Notes: generated by a model from the letters alone, not told the origin. A DNA stretch of 64,000 bases from Camelus bactrianus (GCF_048773025.1 NC_133558.1:17590501-17654500), one strand, 5' to 3'. Numbered from the stretch's first letter, positions 1 through 13,115 are shown. A program made the numbers and translations.

Positions 1-147
1 TTAGGTGAACCTGATCCTTTCCCCTGAGGCCTTGATCATTCTTACACAATCTGGACTTAACCCTTGTAATACCAATATTTCTGTTCACATCCCATGGATG
101 CCTCAAAGGTTATTCAAACCTGTGGCCAACACTGAATTCCAGTAGGG

Positions 148-247
148 GTGGAACATAGCTCAGTGGTAGAGCGCATGCTCAGCATGCAGGAGGTCATGGT
201 TTCAATCCCCAGTACCTCTGTTAAAAAAAAAAAAAAAAAAAAAAAAA
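148..247 (+). repeat. tRNA-derived SINE (camelid Vic-1 type)
   Basis: Head ACATAGCTCAGTGGTAGAG, then CATGCTCAGCATGCAGGAGG and TTTCAATCCCCAGTACCTC, followed by poly-A. The head resembles tRNA-Ala with A and B boxes in place. Confidence 0.88.
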
Positions 248-589
248 GTTAAAAAATTAAAATTAAAAAAAAAAGTTAAAAAAATTTAAAAAAAAAAATG
301 AACTCCATCTCCTTTCCCGTCAAACTGCCCTTTCTCCTCTACCTGCTGCTGTGTAATGCTGCCACCACCCACCCAAGTGGGCACCCTTCTTTCCTCCCTT
401 CAGGACAAGTCCTTTTACTGTTCAGTCCAGGGCCTCTTCTCAGGCATAAACTACCTCCCTCAATTTTTCTTTCTTCTCTTATCACAGATCCCTGGGGTTC
501 ATTTACCAAGGCCCTTCTCTTAACAGCAGGCTGCTTCCATTCCTCACAAGAGCTACTGCTACCCTTTTCATTTTAAGACTTTCAGTTTA

Positions 590-868
590 CAACTATGGTT
601 ACCAAAGGGGAAAGGGTGCGGGGGAGGAATAAATTAGGAGTTTGGGATTAACAGATACACATTACTATATATAAAAGAGATAAACAACAAGGACCTACTG
701 TATAGCACAGGGAACTATATTCAATTTCTTGTCATAACATATAATGGAAAAGAATCTGAAAAGAAAATATCTATGTATATATATGTACAACTGAATCACT
801 TCACTGTACACCTGAAACTAACACTGTAAGTCAACTACACTTCAATAAAAAATAAAATCTAAAAAAGG
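590..868 (+). mobile_element. 5'-truncated L1 (3' end only) with target-site duplication
   Basis: Typical artiodactyl L1 3' end (AGGACCTACTGTATAGCACA, ACACTTCAATAAAAAATAA). It is flanked by the direct repeat CTTTCAGTTTA at 579-589 and 869-879. Confidence 0.87.
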
Positions 869-2027
869 CTTTCAGTTTAAATAAATATTAGGAAACAGAC
901 AAGAAATCTGAAAAACAACCAGCATAAACAAAACATTATTTCTGCAAAGTTTACAGCATGACCATAGTCTAGAGTTTCAGAGTAAACTCACCAATACAGA
1001 AGTCTGATTGCATTCCTCTCAATTCCCAAAACTTCTGTGGCTTCCCATCACCTTCTGCATTCTTATTGGTGCGGGGAAGGCTATGGACATTTGTAAATTC
1101 TAAAAGAATTTTCAATTTAAAAAAATTGTCTTAATATAGATTTTAATCTAAACAAACACAACCTAAGCGGATTCTCTATCACCAGTTTAACATCCTCGTA
1201 ATCAGTTATTGCTGAGTGATTCCAGGTTCCAAGCTAAGTTCATAATTGCATTAGTAACAAATGAAGTCCTTAATGACAGATTTTAACTTTTAATGCTAAT
1301 GTTTTTAAATTGGCTCCCTCAGGAGTTTGAAGATATATTTCCCAATGTATTTGGGAATAAGATTTTTGTCTGACCAAAGTTTTTACAGCAGTCAGATAAA
1401 GTTCAATCCGTGCACTTTTCATCTCTGCATTGCAAGAACTTGATGGTCCAGCCCTATTTCTGCTCCATCCCTGGACATTCCCAGACATGCCCAGCTCCAC
1501 ACTGATCTAACCACACCACCTGCAGTGCCTCAAATACAGCATGCAGTTTTCTATCTATTTCTGTGCCCCTTTCCTTTGCCTGTTCACCACACCTGGTTGA
1601 CCTTGTTTATTCTACTCATTCAGACAAACCAGGACAGGCTCCTAAACTTCTTTGAAATTCTATTTTTCCAACCTCAAAATTGATTTAATTACAACTACTA
1701 TATTGAGCAGATGCTAGGAAATGAGATCAAAGTATGGAGAACACCCAGTACAGAAGGCAGCACGCAGTTAAGTTCAATGAACACTAGCTGTGATCCTCAT
1801 CACCACATCCTTTTCCCACGACTCTGAAGGTGAAGCAACCCCCATCTCAGAGAGAAACTAGAAGGGAGGGGCCAAACTTTCTGCCCCATGCCCTGCACCT
1901 GCCCCTTCTGACCTGTTTGCTCTGACTTCAACAGAGCAGATGTCTTTTTTTCTTTCTGAGGCTGTTCCCTCATTCTCATCCTGGACCCATCACTCTCTAG
2001 TTTCCTTCAGGGCTTCTCTATTCAGTT

Positions 2028-3085
2028 CGTCCAGTCATTCAGTTAGTCATTCATTTACCAACTCAACAAAGATCCATGACCGTTAACTATGTGCCAATTA
2101 CTCTTTTAGGTGCCAGGGGCACAGAAATGAACACAACAGGAATGCTCCATTCACAAAGCACCTACCTTCTAGAGTAAGAAGACAGAAAAAAAAAAAAAAA
2201 AGAAATAGTGGAATATACAGCTTGGCACATGATGATATGTGCCTGGGAGATAAGAGAATATTGCACTGGAAGGTGCAATTTAAAACAGGGTAATGAATTG
2301 TACACTTGTAACTTTTAATATATTGTACATCAACTTACTTCAATAAAAAAATAATATAAAATAAAATAGGGTGATGATGAAGTAGGGAAGCAAGCCAGAG
2401 GAATAGCTAGGGAAAAGCATTTCAAGTAGAGAGAACCACAGTGCCAAAACCCAGAGGCAGAAGCTCATTGGTTTCTTTGAAGAGTAACAAAGGGGCCAGG
2501 GCAGCTAGAGGACAGGAAGTGACCAGGAAAACTGGAGGGAGTATCAGGGGGTTTGGAGGACCTTGAAAGTCAATGTGCTGGCATTGGCTTTGCATCTGAG
2601 AAAGGAGCCACCAATGGGTTTTGAGCAGAGGAAGAACAGAACCTGAGTTATGCTTTGAGAAGTTACTTTAGATGCTAAACTGAGACTAGGCTCGGGGGAA
2701 GGGTAGGAGGAGCAGGATAGAAGCCTAAAGACCAGCTGGGAGCTGCTGCAGAGAAACCAAGGGCGGGTGCTGGAAGTGGTGAGAAGGGGTCAGTGCTGGA
2801 TTTATTTTTTTTAAAGGGTAGAAAGACTTTGCTGATAGATTTCGATGTGGGGTATAAATAAAGGAGTGGATCAAGGGTGACTCCAAGGTCTTAGTCCTAA
2901 GAAACTGTAAAGATAGAATTGTCAATTACCATGACGGGGAAACCGAGAGAGAAGCAGGCAGTGGGGGCAAGGGGAGGAGGTAGCACAGAATCGGAAGTCA
3001 GGATACATTAAGATAAGGAGCCTATGTGTGATCAAAGTAGAGATGCAGAGGAGGCAGGTAGAAACCAAGCGTGCAGCCCATACAA
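2028..3085 (+). repeat. Ancient interspersed repeat, long copy (L2-type 3' end at its start)
   Basis: Starts AGTCATTCATTTACCAACTC and TATGTGCCAATTACTCTTTT (the mammalian L2-like tail motif) and continues through TTTTGAGCAGAGGAAGAACA, GTGGTGAGAAGGGGTCAG and GCTGATAGATTTCGATGTGG. The same module recurs, always on the + strand, at about 5.66, 15.58, 31.90, 35.21, 41.52 and 42.89 kb. A short L1-like end (about 2290-2370) interrupts it. The family name is uncertain. Confidence 0.6.
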
Positions 3086-4070
3086 CAGGTCAACTCTAGA
3101 AATGCATTCTTTTTGCTCCTCTGTATCTTTTTCTTTTTTTGATGACCTTGCATAACTGTAAATGCCTTTTTTAGATTAAAGACATCTTTTTAATTGGAGT
3201 AGAGTTGATTTACAATATTGTGTTAGTTTCAGGCATACAGCACAGTGATTTAGTATTTTTGTAGGTGCTATTCTAAGTTCTACCCAGATAACTTCAGTAG
3301 CAAATGTTAGTCACATCTCTATCCTACAGATGAAGAAACAGGGACATTGAATGGTTAATTAACCAGCTTTGAGTTTCTTGGCTAATGAGTCGTGGATAAC
3401 AACATATTGGGGTAGACAGAAGAGCCGTGAGCTAATCGACAATAAGCCATAGTGCCCAGAACACACTAGCAGCTTCCCAGGTAAAGGTATAAGACAAAAA
3501 GTGTAGGAGTCCTTTATAACAGCAAGTGGTGACATAGAAACTATGAAAAATAGATGCTTCCTGCAGAGATGAATGCGATAAAAGAGACAGATTTCCAGGC
3601 TGTTGGCCAATCTTACTGCATGCAGGACAGTGTACGAGGTCTTGGAAAAGATGCCAGAGAGGACAGGATCACCTTCTCCCAGGTCAGGCGCCTGACCATG
3701 GGAACGAGTGAACCATGACCACAATGATCAGAAGAGTGAATCCAGCATAGTTCTGTCCTGTTTTCAGGGCTGTGCCCCATGTGATGGCAGCCTTCACAGG
3801 CATTTGCATCAGCTGGTGCCTTTCAGCTACTGAGGCACAAAGTCATCTAATTTGGGGAAAGAGGAGAGATGAGTAAAGAACTCCCAGTGCCGTCCAAGCC
3901 CTTACTTAGTAAACAGGAAGGGGAAATAGAAGAGTACATTTCATCTGGCTTCCCTCTGCCTGGACACCATCCTTGTGAGGAACATGAGGGAAGGCAGCCA
4001 GAACACAGAAAGGGTGAAGCAATGTATGGCTCCAGCCAGGGAGCGCTCACCTCTCTGTTTTCTATTGCAG

Positions 4071-4097
4071 ACTGGAGAAAAGCTCGGTCCCATGCTG
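4071..4097 (+). CDS. 27-nt juxta-B30.2 exon of the left-edge BTN-like gene
   Basis: Exactly 27 nt between a pyrimidine-rich acceptor (TCTATTGCAG) and donor GTGAGTGA. It reads x-WRKARSHA with split codons at both ends (phase 1), like RWRRTLLHA in BTN2A and KWKKATLHA in BTN1A1. This size and phase are diagnostic of BTN genes. Confidence 0.65.
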
Positions 4098-4140
4098 GTG
4101 AGTGACTGTTTAATTCTTAAGGTCTCAGGCTCAGGACTCC

Positions 4141-4177
<37 letters not shown>

Positions 4178-6655
4178 TCTTAGTGGTCTTTTTCCATCTT
4201 CTAGCTCCAAATAATGGCCTGGCTGGGTGGTACCTGTACGGACACCCGGGGAAGATTCACATGGCCTCCAGGTCAAGTTCTACCCCAATCTCAGTTCAGC
4301 ATCTGGGTCTTTTTTTCTTTCCAGCAGTTTAAACCTTTTTTTTTTTTTTTTTTCCTTCTTAAAGTGCTCCTCATCCACTTTCTGTCTTGGGTTTCCCTAC
4401 ACCTCAATATTTTCAGCATCATAGACCTAAGGGTACAATGGGAAAGCCTTCATTCAAATGACATTCAGTCTGTAGTGGGTTATGTGCATCTTAGAGGAGA
4501 TCTGGCGACTCCGTCCACCTCAGCTGCTCTCCCCTCGGAGCAGAGGTGCCACTTTATAACCAGTTCCCCCAGTGAAGAACCCTAAAAATAAGGGATAAAT
4601 AAAATTGAGTAAATGGTCTTTTAAAAATTACTAACATTAGGGGTGGAGGAATAGCTCAGTGGTAGAGTGTGTGCTTAGCATGTGTGAAACCCAGCACTTC
4701 CATTAAAATAAAATAAAAAAAAAAAGGAAGTTGCTAACATTTTTTAAGCAGCTACTACTACGCACCAGGCGCAGGTCTGAGTGCTTTATGTATATTCTTC
4801 CACAGCCCTAAGAGGTGTGCTATTATCATGGCCATTTACAATGGAAGAAATTAATCCACAAAGAGGGTAAAGAAAATCTTGCTTCAAATCACACATCCAG
4901 GAGGTGGTGACACTGGGATAAAAGTCCAGGGAGTCTGGCCCCATCAGCTATGCTCCCTCCCCTCATCCTGTGGTGCAGGGCTGGAATAGATCTACTCTGA
5001 TCCCTTGTCCTGAACATGAAGAAGTCTCAGTAATTTCAAGTAATTGGTGCAATTGAAAGACTTTCTCTTTGAAGCAGTATTATTTATTTCTTTGTCTCAA
5101 GATTGAGCTCCTTGACAGGGCAGGGCCTGTGTTTTACCATATGAGAGTGCTAAGTTTCCAGCACGTAGAAGAAATGTCCATAGAAACAGTCTATACAGGG
5201 AGTTGACTTTGGGTCATGATTTGTATTTATCAGGGCAGGCTAACTGTTGTAACAAAAGACCTCAATATCCCATTAGGTAAACATAATAAAAGTATATTTC
5301 TCCATCTCTTCAGTGTTCAGGACAGATCATATGGGGATGTGGGAGCTTTGTTCTTTGTCGACCTAGGGCCTCACCCTACTCTGTATTCAGTCAGAAAACA
5401 GCAGAAAAAGGAGTAGAAATATTATGCAGAAGGTTTCTCCTGGGCCAGGCCTGGAAGTGGCCAGGAATCAGTGAACACATAAAGTTTCTCCCTCACGATG
5501 CTTCTAAGCTGTGAGAATCTGGGAATGTTTGTTAAAGATGGGTATCGATTAGATCCGGGATTTTACAGTTGGCCAAAAATCTCTAGCCAAGTAGCCCTCC
5601 ACGCAGCCCTCTGGGGCTTCAGGTTGGCAGAGAGGCGTGGCTGGAGGCTGTCTACAGGACCTTCCTTAGCCCTTCATTCTGCCAACATTATCGAGCACCC
5701 ATTGCAAGCGGGGTCTGACAGCGCTAAATGGTGAGGATACAAAGATGGACAAACATAGTCTCTACCTTCTCAGGTCCTTCTCTAGTAGAGGAGGGAAATA
5801 TGAAATAAATAATAATAGTGCGGTGGCATGAGAGGGGCTTGAGAGGGTGGGGTGGGGAGCTGGAGATTCATGATTAGCCACCCCTGCTCCCAGGGACCTG
5901 GGGCCTCTGGATTCAGGGAATCTGGATTAGCTCCTCCTGGTAAGTTTCTGAGCTCTCCTGGGAGCTCTCTGAGGTGTTCTTCAGGACATTTGCAGACATA
6001 TTTATCTCTCCAGCTATCTTGTGGAGGAAGGAAGGGAACTTTATGGGTTCAGACCAGCTTCTCTCCCCTTCTTCCCAGTCACTGAGGGTCCTGGGATGCC
6101 AGAGGTGACCAGGTGTCTCTTCTCGCTCACTCTGCAGTTCACGTGACTCTGGATCCAGACACTGCCTACCCTGAACTCTTTCTGTCTGAAGATCACCGGA
6201 GTGTGAGGCGGAGAAATATGTGGCAGGATCTCCCCGAGAGAACTGGAAGGTTTTTTTTTGACCCTTGTGTGCTGGGTCATGAGTCCTTCTCTTCGGGGAG
6301 ACACTACTGGGAGGTGGAAGTGGGTGACAGGACTTACTGGGAGCTGGGGGTTTGTGAGGAAAACGTGGAAAGGACATGGGGAATCACAGAGTCACCTCAG
6401 AATGGATTTTGGGCCATGGAACTCTATGCTAATAAGTATCAAGCCCTCTCCTCCCCTCGGACCGCCCTCCCCCTGGGCGAGCCCCTGAGCCGGGTGGGGA
6501 TCTTCGTGGACTATGAGGCTGGGGATGTCTCCTTCTATAGTGGGGCTGACGGGTCCCACATCTACACTTTCCCCCAGGCCTCCTTCTCTGGGCCCCTCCG
6601 GCCTTTCTTCTGCCTCTGGTTCTATCACCCAACCCCTCTGACCATCTGCCACTGA
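4071..6655 (+). CDS. 3' part of a butyrophilin-like gene or pseudogene (27-nt exon + B30.2 exon)
   Basis: Two exons with butyrophilin structure are visible: a 27-nt exon at 4071-4097 (acceptor TTGCAG, donor GTGAGT) and a B30.2 exon at 6138-6655 (acceptor CTGCAG). They join in phase to read WRKARSHA-VHVTLDPDTAYPELF. The B30.2 domain is open and keeps [32 protein letters not shown] and the closing PLTIC; it looks closest to BTN1A1. It stops two codons after LTI (LTIC-H-stop), so it lacks the roughly 50-60 residue tail of BTN1A1. No 21-nt heptad exon is recognisable within about 150 bases upstream of the 27-nt exon, where the other three genes have it. No Ig or transmembrane exon is seen between 1 and 4070. 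It could be a real gene whose 5' exons lie left of the window, or a partial pseudogene. A possible AATAAA lies near 7189. Confidence 0.6.
4640..4727 (+). repeat. tRNA-derived SINE (Vic-1 type)
   Basis: GGAATAGCTCAGTGGTAGAG followed by a diverged middle and an A-rich tail; lies in the intron of the left-edge BTN-like gene. Confidence 0.85.
4738..4960 (+). repeat. MIR SINE
   Basis: GCACCAGGCGCAGGTCTGAG, CTATTATCATGGCCATTTAC and CAAATCACACATCCAGGAGG follow the MIR consensus. Confidence 0.75.
5660..5860 (+). repeat. Ancient interspersed repeat, short copy
   Basis: CATTATCGAGCACCCATTGC, AGGATACAAAGATGGACAAA and TCTAGTAGAGGAGGGAAATA follow the same consensus as the copy at 2028. Confidence 0.6.
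6138..6655 (+). CDS. B30.2 (PRY-SPRY) exon of the left-edge BTN-like gene
   Basis: 518 nt, phase-1 entry, 171 residues plus TGA. The PRY part starts [18 protein letters not shown]; the SPRY part contains [19 protein letters not shown] and GIFVDYEAGDVSFY. The frame is fully open. Compared with BTN1A1 the open frame ends immediately after the last conserved SPRY strand. Confidence 0.75.
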
Positions 6656-7984
6656 GGCCATCTGTCCCCAGACTTTCTCTCAGTTGAATGTCCAGGGGAG
6701 AACTCAGCACTGGGGTGGAGGAGCTGCTTCTGAGGACAAGGGCCCAGGGCTCCAGCCAAGCCAGTAGTGAAGGCTGAGCCCCTCTGATCTTTGCTGCAGA
6801 TAAAGGCTGGGGACAGTTTATAATTCTCCAGGGCTAAGTGGCGCAGAGGACCAAGAAAGGCAATGTGACCCTACAGAATCTTGTCAAGAGAGCCTGTCTG
6901 CTGTTGCCATCCCAGCTGGAATGAGAAAAAGAAACCCCAAAGAAAGCAGAGACGAGATACTGATAGAAAGACTAGCAGGGTGAAGAGTGACCTATGAAAT
7001 TGAGCTCCCGTGGAAAAGAAAAGAAAGGAAAAGAAGGAAAAGAAAAACCAGTGCCCACAAGCAGTGTTTGTCATTAATGCCTGCATGATAGCAGGAAGCT
7101 GCATCTGAATGGGGCTTGGCTGTTTCCACAGTCTTTTCATACATGGACTTTATTTCATTTTGACTCACAAATAACTGTGGGAGAGACTAAATAAAGTGCA
7201 CAGAGAAAAGTCACTTCTCCAAGTCACCCTGCTGGTCTGGGACTTGATGCCGCCTTCAACATTCTGACAGCTAATGCCAATCATACCACCTCTAAGAAGA
7301 CAATCATTCCTTATAAGGGCAATCGCAATCGCCCTTTCAATGACATTTTTTTTCATCCCAGATTTTTCAAGATTTCTTTTCCAGTTTGTGTATTTGTTTA
7401 CTGCTCTTTTCCCTAAATATTATCTGACCTTTAAATTATTTTACTTCATCAACAGTTAAGCGCATATTCTTTACTTTTTTCTGTGCTTATACAAATACAC
7501 ACACAGTTTTTCTAATGAAAATCAGATTATATATATTGTCCTATGACGTGCTTCTTTTACTTAACACCAAATCTTAACTACTAATCTAATGTTATTTATA
7601 ATCAGGATGGGTTTCTTTCTTCCCTGTTACAAATAATGCTACTATAAACTTCTTTGTATGTAAATCGTCTTGCATATCTCTGGTCACTATCACAGAATAA
7701 ATTTCCAAATTGTACTTGTCATTAGGATAAGTCCTTGAAAGTGCAATTGTACAAAAGGAACTTGAATTATTATTATGTACATGTCTACCTATTTTTTACA
7801 AAAGGAGTTTCTGTACACATCTTGTTATCGGTATCTATCAGGCTAATCGCCTAAAGTTGATTAGAAGCCCACCCTTCAGTTTTGCATTTCTTCGGCATCA
7901 AACCCAGGCATCTCACACTCCTCAAAGGACGGTCCAATCTATCAATTCTAAGGAGGACCAAATCTACCTTTTACTGCACATACA

Positions 7985-8225
7985 TTTTTATGTCTTCATC
8001 TGTATGAAGCACTGTTGTAAGAAAATTGCCTGAATTATCTCATTTCATCCTCACGACAACAACCCAAAAGACAGGTGCTATTATCACCCTTATTTTACAG
8101 ATCGGAAATCTAAGGCACAGAGAGGTTAAGTAATTGGTCCAAGATCACACAGCTAGTATAGTTCACGCAGGCAACCTGGCTTCCGAGTCTATGGTTTAAC
8201 CACTCCATAATGCTACCTCTGCTCA
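7985..8225 (+). repeat. MIR SINE
   Basis: TATTATCACCCTTATTTTAC, GGCACAGAGAGGTTAAGTAA and TCCAAGATCACACAGCTAGT are textbook MIR core motifs. Confidence 0.88.
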
Positions 8226-8569
8226 CCAGTTTTATCTTCAGTGCCTGATACCTACTAGATGTCAGGTTCTCAATAAAAGTGTGTTGAATCAATTAATTTT
8301 TCCGGCTTCATTTCATATACATTTCTCTCCCGGGGCTTCATGTGATGAGATGAGAAGTAGACATGGAGCCTATTTCTTTGGATGCCATAAAGTTAAGAGA
8401 TACAAAATGTTGTGCCTAGAAACCCCTTCTCTGAAGCTCAGCATCTAGGCTGGAAATCAAGGCTGCTTCTCTGTGTCGAAGTAGCTTGGATCTCTAGGAA
8501 AGAGGGGACTATTTCATTCTTATTGATATGATTTCCAGTAGCAAAGCTTTTGATAGACTGTGAATTTTA

Positions 8570-9605
8570 TTTTATTTTTTAAATTGATTTATTTTTTGAA
8601 GTATAGTTGATTTATGATGTTGCATTAGTTCCTGGTGTATAGCCTAGTGACTCAGTTATACATATATATACATATTCTTTTTCATTATAGGTTATTACAA
8701 AGTATTAAACATAGTTCCCTGTGCTATATAATAGGACCTTGTTGTTTATCTATTTTATACATTGTAGTTTGTATCTGCTAATCCCAAACTCCTAATTTAT
8801 CCCTCCTCTGCCTTTCTCCTTTGGTAACCATAAATTTGTTTTCTGTGTCTGAGTCTGTTTGTGTTTTGTAAATAAGTTCATTTGTCTCATTTTTTTAGAT
8901 TCCAGATTTAAGTAATATCATGTGATATTTGCCTTTTTCTGTCTGACTGACTTCACTTAGTATGATAATCTCTAGGTCCATCCACGTTGCTGTAAATGTG
9001 ATTATTTCATTCTCTTTTATGGCTGAATAGTATTCCATTTTATGTATATACACCACGCCTTCTTTATCCAGTCATCTGTCAATGGACATTTAGGTTGCTT
9101 CCATGTCTTGGCTATAGTAAATGTGCTGCTATGAACATTGGGGTGCATGTATCTTTTCAAGTTAGAGTTTTCTCCAGATATATATCCAAGAGTGGGATTG
9201 CTGGATCATATGGTAAACCCACCTGTAGTTTTTTAAGGAATCTCCATAATGCTTTTCTTAGTGGCTGCACCAAACTACATTCCCAACAACAGTGTAGGAG
9301 GGTTCCCTTTTCTCCACACCCTCTCCAGAGTTTATCATTTGTGGACTTTTTAATGATGGACATTCTGACCGGTGTGAGATGATAACTCATTGCAGTTTTG
9401 ATTTGCATTTCTCTAATAATTAGCGATATTGAGCATCTTTTCATGTGCCTATTGGCCATTGGTTTGTCTTCACTGGAGAAGTGTCTGTTTAGGTCTTCTG
9501 CCCATTTTTTATTGGTTTTTTTTTTGTTCTTGAGTTGTATGAGCTGCTTGTATATTCTAGAAGTTAAGCCCTTGTCAGTCGCATCATTTGCAAATATTTT
9601 CTCCC
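8570..9605 (-). mobile_element. 5'-truncated L1 carrying the ORF2 C-terminus
   Basis: About 1 kb in reverse orientation. The reverse strand at 9157-9459 reads the L1 ORF2 C-terminal motifs [28 protein letters not shown] and [13 protein letters not shown]. The 3' UTR and T-rich tail are on the left. The 17-base near-identical direct repeat ATAGAYTGTGAATTTTA flanks it at 8553-8569 and 9606-9622 (one mismatch), marking the insertion site. No full ORF2 remains. Confidence 0.92.
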
Positions 9606-12600
9606 ATAGATTGTGAATTTTAAAAGCAAAATTTCCCAGTGAGTCAGAAAGCAGGAAGCTTTTGTTTTGCCCCTTTGCAGCTGCAGCATGACCGCGGGAG
9701 AAATACTATTTCCTGTTAACTACGGAGTTGGCTTAATTTATCAAGCATGTCTGTTATCCCAGCCTGATAGCTGGGAGGGCTGATTTTTACTTTCTGAGCC
9801 ATGTCTTACTTTCTCACCCCTCTATGATGTAATGACCACTCCCTATTTTATTTTATTTCTGAACTCAAGCCCATGCCTTTCCTCAGCTTCTATTATATGT
9901 GATTTTATGCCTGCCATTCTTCAAGTGATTTGTGGGGACCTACATCCTACAGGTCCTCCAGAACATCAAGTCCTGTCTTGCAGTATCAGCAGAAAAGGGA
10001 GCATTTCTTTGAGGAGATATCAGAGAAAGGACACAAGGGACCTGAGTGCTTGTCCCTGCCTCAGGCTGTTCCTGAGAGGCAGTCCTGGAGCTCGCCTGTT
10101 TACACAGCCTATTGGAGGTAGTCCTGACTCTTACTAGGAGTGGCTAGGTACCTGGGGCCAGGTACCAAAGATAGGGATGGCTAGGCATTCAGGAGCTAGG
10201 GATACTCAGATAAAAATAACCCACTGATCATTTAGAACAGTTAGAACATTTCAGAACATATCACTGAAAGGAACTCCTACTTTTACGGTGTCTCAAGCAT
10301 TTCAGAAGTGTGTTCTTCTACTTGATAGGTATGCTGAAGTCTCCAGGGAAAAGGGTACTAATGTCTGCAACTTACTTTGGAAGTCGCCAAATAAATAAAT
10401 AATAAATGCTGGAGTAAATAATAAAGAGGGATGGATGGGGTATGAACAGAATGATAGATTATAATATAGCAAGTATAGTAAAATGTTCACTGCAGAATCT
10501 AGACAGTAGGTGTATTAGGTGTTCACTGAAAAATTAGCTATCTGTTTGAAAATCTTCAAGATAAAGTGTTGACAGTTGGGGCTGGGGATGGATGAATTGT
10601 ATTTTGCTCATGATAAAAGAGAGCAAGAGTACCTTGGGCTCAAAAAAAAAAAAAAAACCCAGGGGGTTATTTTCCTTCTATGTAATGTGAATTCAGAAGG
10701 GCAGCTGTCCAGAGAGGGTCTGGCAGCTCAGATATGCGTCCATGCTCCGGCGTCCTGCTGTCCTTCATCTCTGGGTGTAGTTTCCATCTAAGGTTGCCTC
10801 ATGGTCACAAGTTGGTCACTGCCCTCCAGCCACAAAGACCACATTCTGCGCAAGAGGAAGGAGAATGTAGAAGAATGCGGACCTCTCTTGAGAAACACAA
10901 CCCAACAGCTTCTGCCTACAAATCACTGGCTCAAACTTAGTTCCTTGGCCACTCTTCTTTATAAGGGGGATGTGATTACTAAGAAACAGGGAATTTTTGC
11001 CTCATTGCATCTGAGAAAGTAAGATGGGACACTCCCAGCTCTACTGGAGCCACCAGAGAAAATCTGGCCAGGGCTGTCCTGCTGCATCTGGTCAACCCCA
11101 CACAGTCTGAGCCAGAAATACTGTGTTCGCCAGCGTTTCATCAGGATGCAAGTTACATCAGCTTCATTAAGTGGACTAAGTGAATCTCCTTGAATGGGCC
11201 ATCCGGGACATCTACCTTATCTCAGAGAGAATGATAGCTCTTTGTACATTAAAAAAAAAAAAAAAAGAGCCGGAAATAGAACTTGCACAGCAGGCACCTC
11301 TATCACAGAGCCTAAATTCAAACAGTTGTAATACAATTAAATTCCATCAGCCTAGTCATATCAAAGTCCTAGGAGCTTTAATCACTGCCTTGAGAGGCAA
11401 ATAAATTGTCTTGGGAGGCTCTAAGCCACAGGTAGGACCACTTTGTTCCAAAGACCCCTCACAGAAACAGTGTTCACAGACTCTCCAGAGTCAAACTTTG
11501 GAGAAGACATGATCCTGCTGGCAGAGTAGAAAGAAATACATGTGAAATACAAATGTAGCACAAATAAGTCTCAGAGGGTGAATGTGGCTTCTCAGTAATG
11601 TTCCAAATAAGAATTTTCTGAAAAATGTAGAACACGCCCACCAGTCACTGACAGCACTGCCTTGGGAAACCTGATAATTCCAATTATTCGGTAGTGGATC
11701 TGAGACCTGAATTTCAGAGGTGCTCAAAAAAGGTGAAGCGAGTCTGTTTTTCTTTCTGTTCATACTTTCAGTTGGCTCCGTCATGTGCCCATCTACATGC
11801 AAACAGATGTCAGCAAACAGTCACAGAAACATTTTACTTAATGCATGACTTCCTCTCTTCCCTCATTAAAATCTTTTATTTCTCTACGCAGTAAATCTAT
11901 TATGATATAAAATAAATCTATTTTCATCTAGAAGACATAAAACAGGTATATATAAAGAAATACTGATGATGCACATACATGTACATGAATGATTCAATTA
12001 GGGAAACACAGAGTGACACAAACAGTGTGAGAATTAAGGCTGGAATTTTTCTTCTTCGTATACAATCCAATACAGTTTCAGTTTTCATTTTAAACTTCCC
12101 CACTGGTTTCTGCCCAGCAACTGATGAGTAACACCCCTCTGAGCCAATACAAAAAACTAACTCTGCTACAGAATGACTCACTGTTTCCCAGAGTGAGCAG
12201 GCATCTTTGTTTCTTTTTTTTTTCCAGATCAGAGACTCTTATCACTAATGGAAAGCAATTGATTGTCTTCATTCTGTGGGCTGTAACTTTCAGACGGAAT
12301 TGCCAAGAGGTAAGCGGGGGAAAATTGGTAAAAGCCAAGGCCACTGGCCCTGGAGGAAGAGAGGCTGAAAAGCTGAGAGTAGACCTACAGGAAGGTCCTT
12401 GCCCAGAGAAAGGGATTGGAGCTTGTGCCTGTGGTGGGCAGGGTTGGTAAGCGGGTGGAGGTGGGAGAGTAATGTAAAGGCTAAAGACCTGAATTTGAAA
12501 ATTTGTTGGAGGGAGACAACTTGAATGAGAAAATATGTCAACTGCATGTTCTTAGGAACTTATTGTGGTCAGAAAGGAGCCAAGGACTCTTATCTCTCCT

Positions 12601-12639
12601 AGTCATCCCTGGGAATGTGTTCTAAGATATTCTAAAGAG

Positions 12640-13115
12640 ATGTGCCTTAAACATTTATATGTAAAGATGTTCATTACAGAATTATCTGTAATTAAAAAAA
12701 AAAATCTGAACCAACCTACATATACAACAGTTGGAGAATAGATACAAACTCATTGTCCAATCACAAAAGGGATTTTCATATAGTCATTAGGAATCATATT
12801 TTTAATAAAGAGTTTTTATTTCTAATTGTAACAAAACTGGATTCCATTTGGAGATTTAAACTATATCTACTTTTTGCTATTGTAGATCTTACTGTGGTGA
12901 ACAGTCTTAACACAAACACAAATGTTTAACAGAGGCATAAATGTTTGTGTTAATACCGGAATTTTTTTCTTTAAGATGAATTTCTACAAGTGGAATTTCT
13001 GGGTTAAAAGATAAAACATTTTTTCTGGCATTTGGTATATATCTATGGCCAAAATACTCCTCAAAATATTTATATTGCCATGAAGTAAAGTATATGATTA
13101 CCATCACAGATTATT
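12640..13115. mobile_element. Two old L1 3'-region fragments in opposite orientation
   Basis: The left part (about 12640-12800) reads forward (AGATGTTCATTACAGAATTA, AACCAACCTACATATACAAC). The right part (about 12810-13115) reads in reverse (TCTACAAGTGGAATTTCTGG, CAAAATACTCCTCAAAATAT). Both are strongly diverged. Confidence 0.55.

Larger units (their letters stand above)
1..4070. other. Left-edge sequence without recognised exons
   Basis: Besides the SINE, L1 and ancient repeat listed separately, about 880-2027 and 3090-4070 show no exon with BTN borders on either strand. About 3180-3260 is a short reverse L1 end (TTTTAATTGGAGTAGAGTTG). The open frames here are short and unrelated to known proteins. 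Confidence 0.6.

Noticed and set aside
148-247. tRNA-Ala-like sequence with A and B boxes
   Set aside because: Poly-A tail and ten sibling copies show it is a SINE, not a tRNA gene; the same applies to the other SINE heads in the window.
9157-9459. Reverse-strand protein with an apparent conserved domain
   Set aside because: It is the L1 ORF2 C-terminus of the truncated LINE at 8570-9605, not a host gene.
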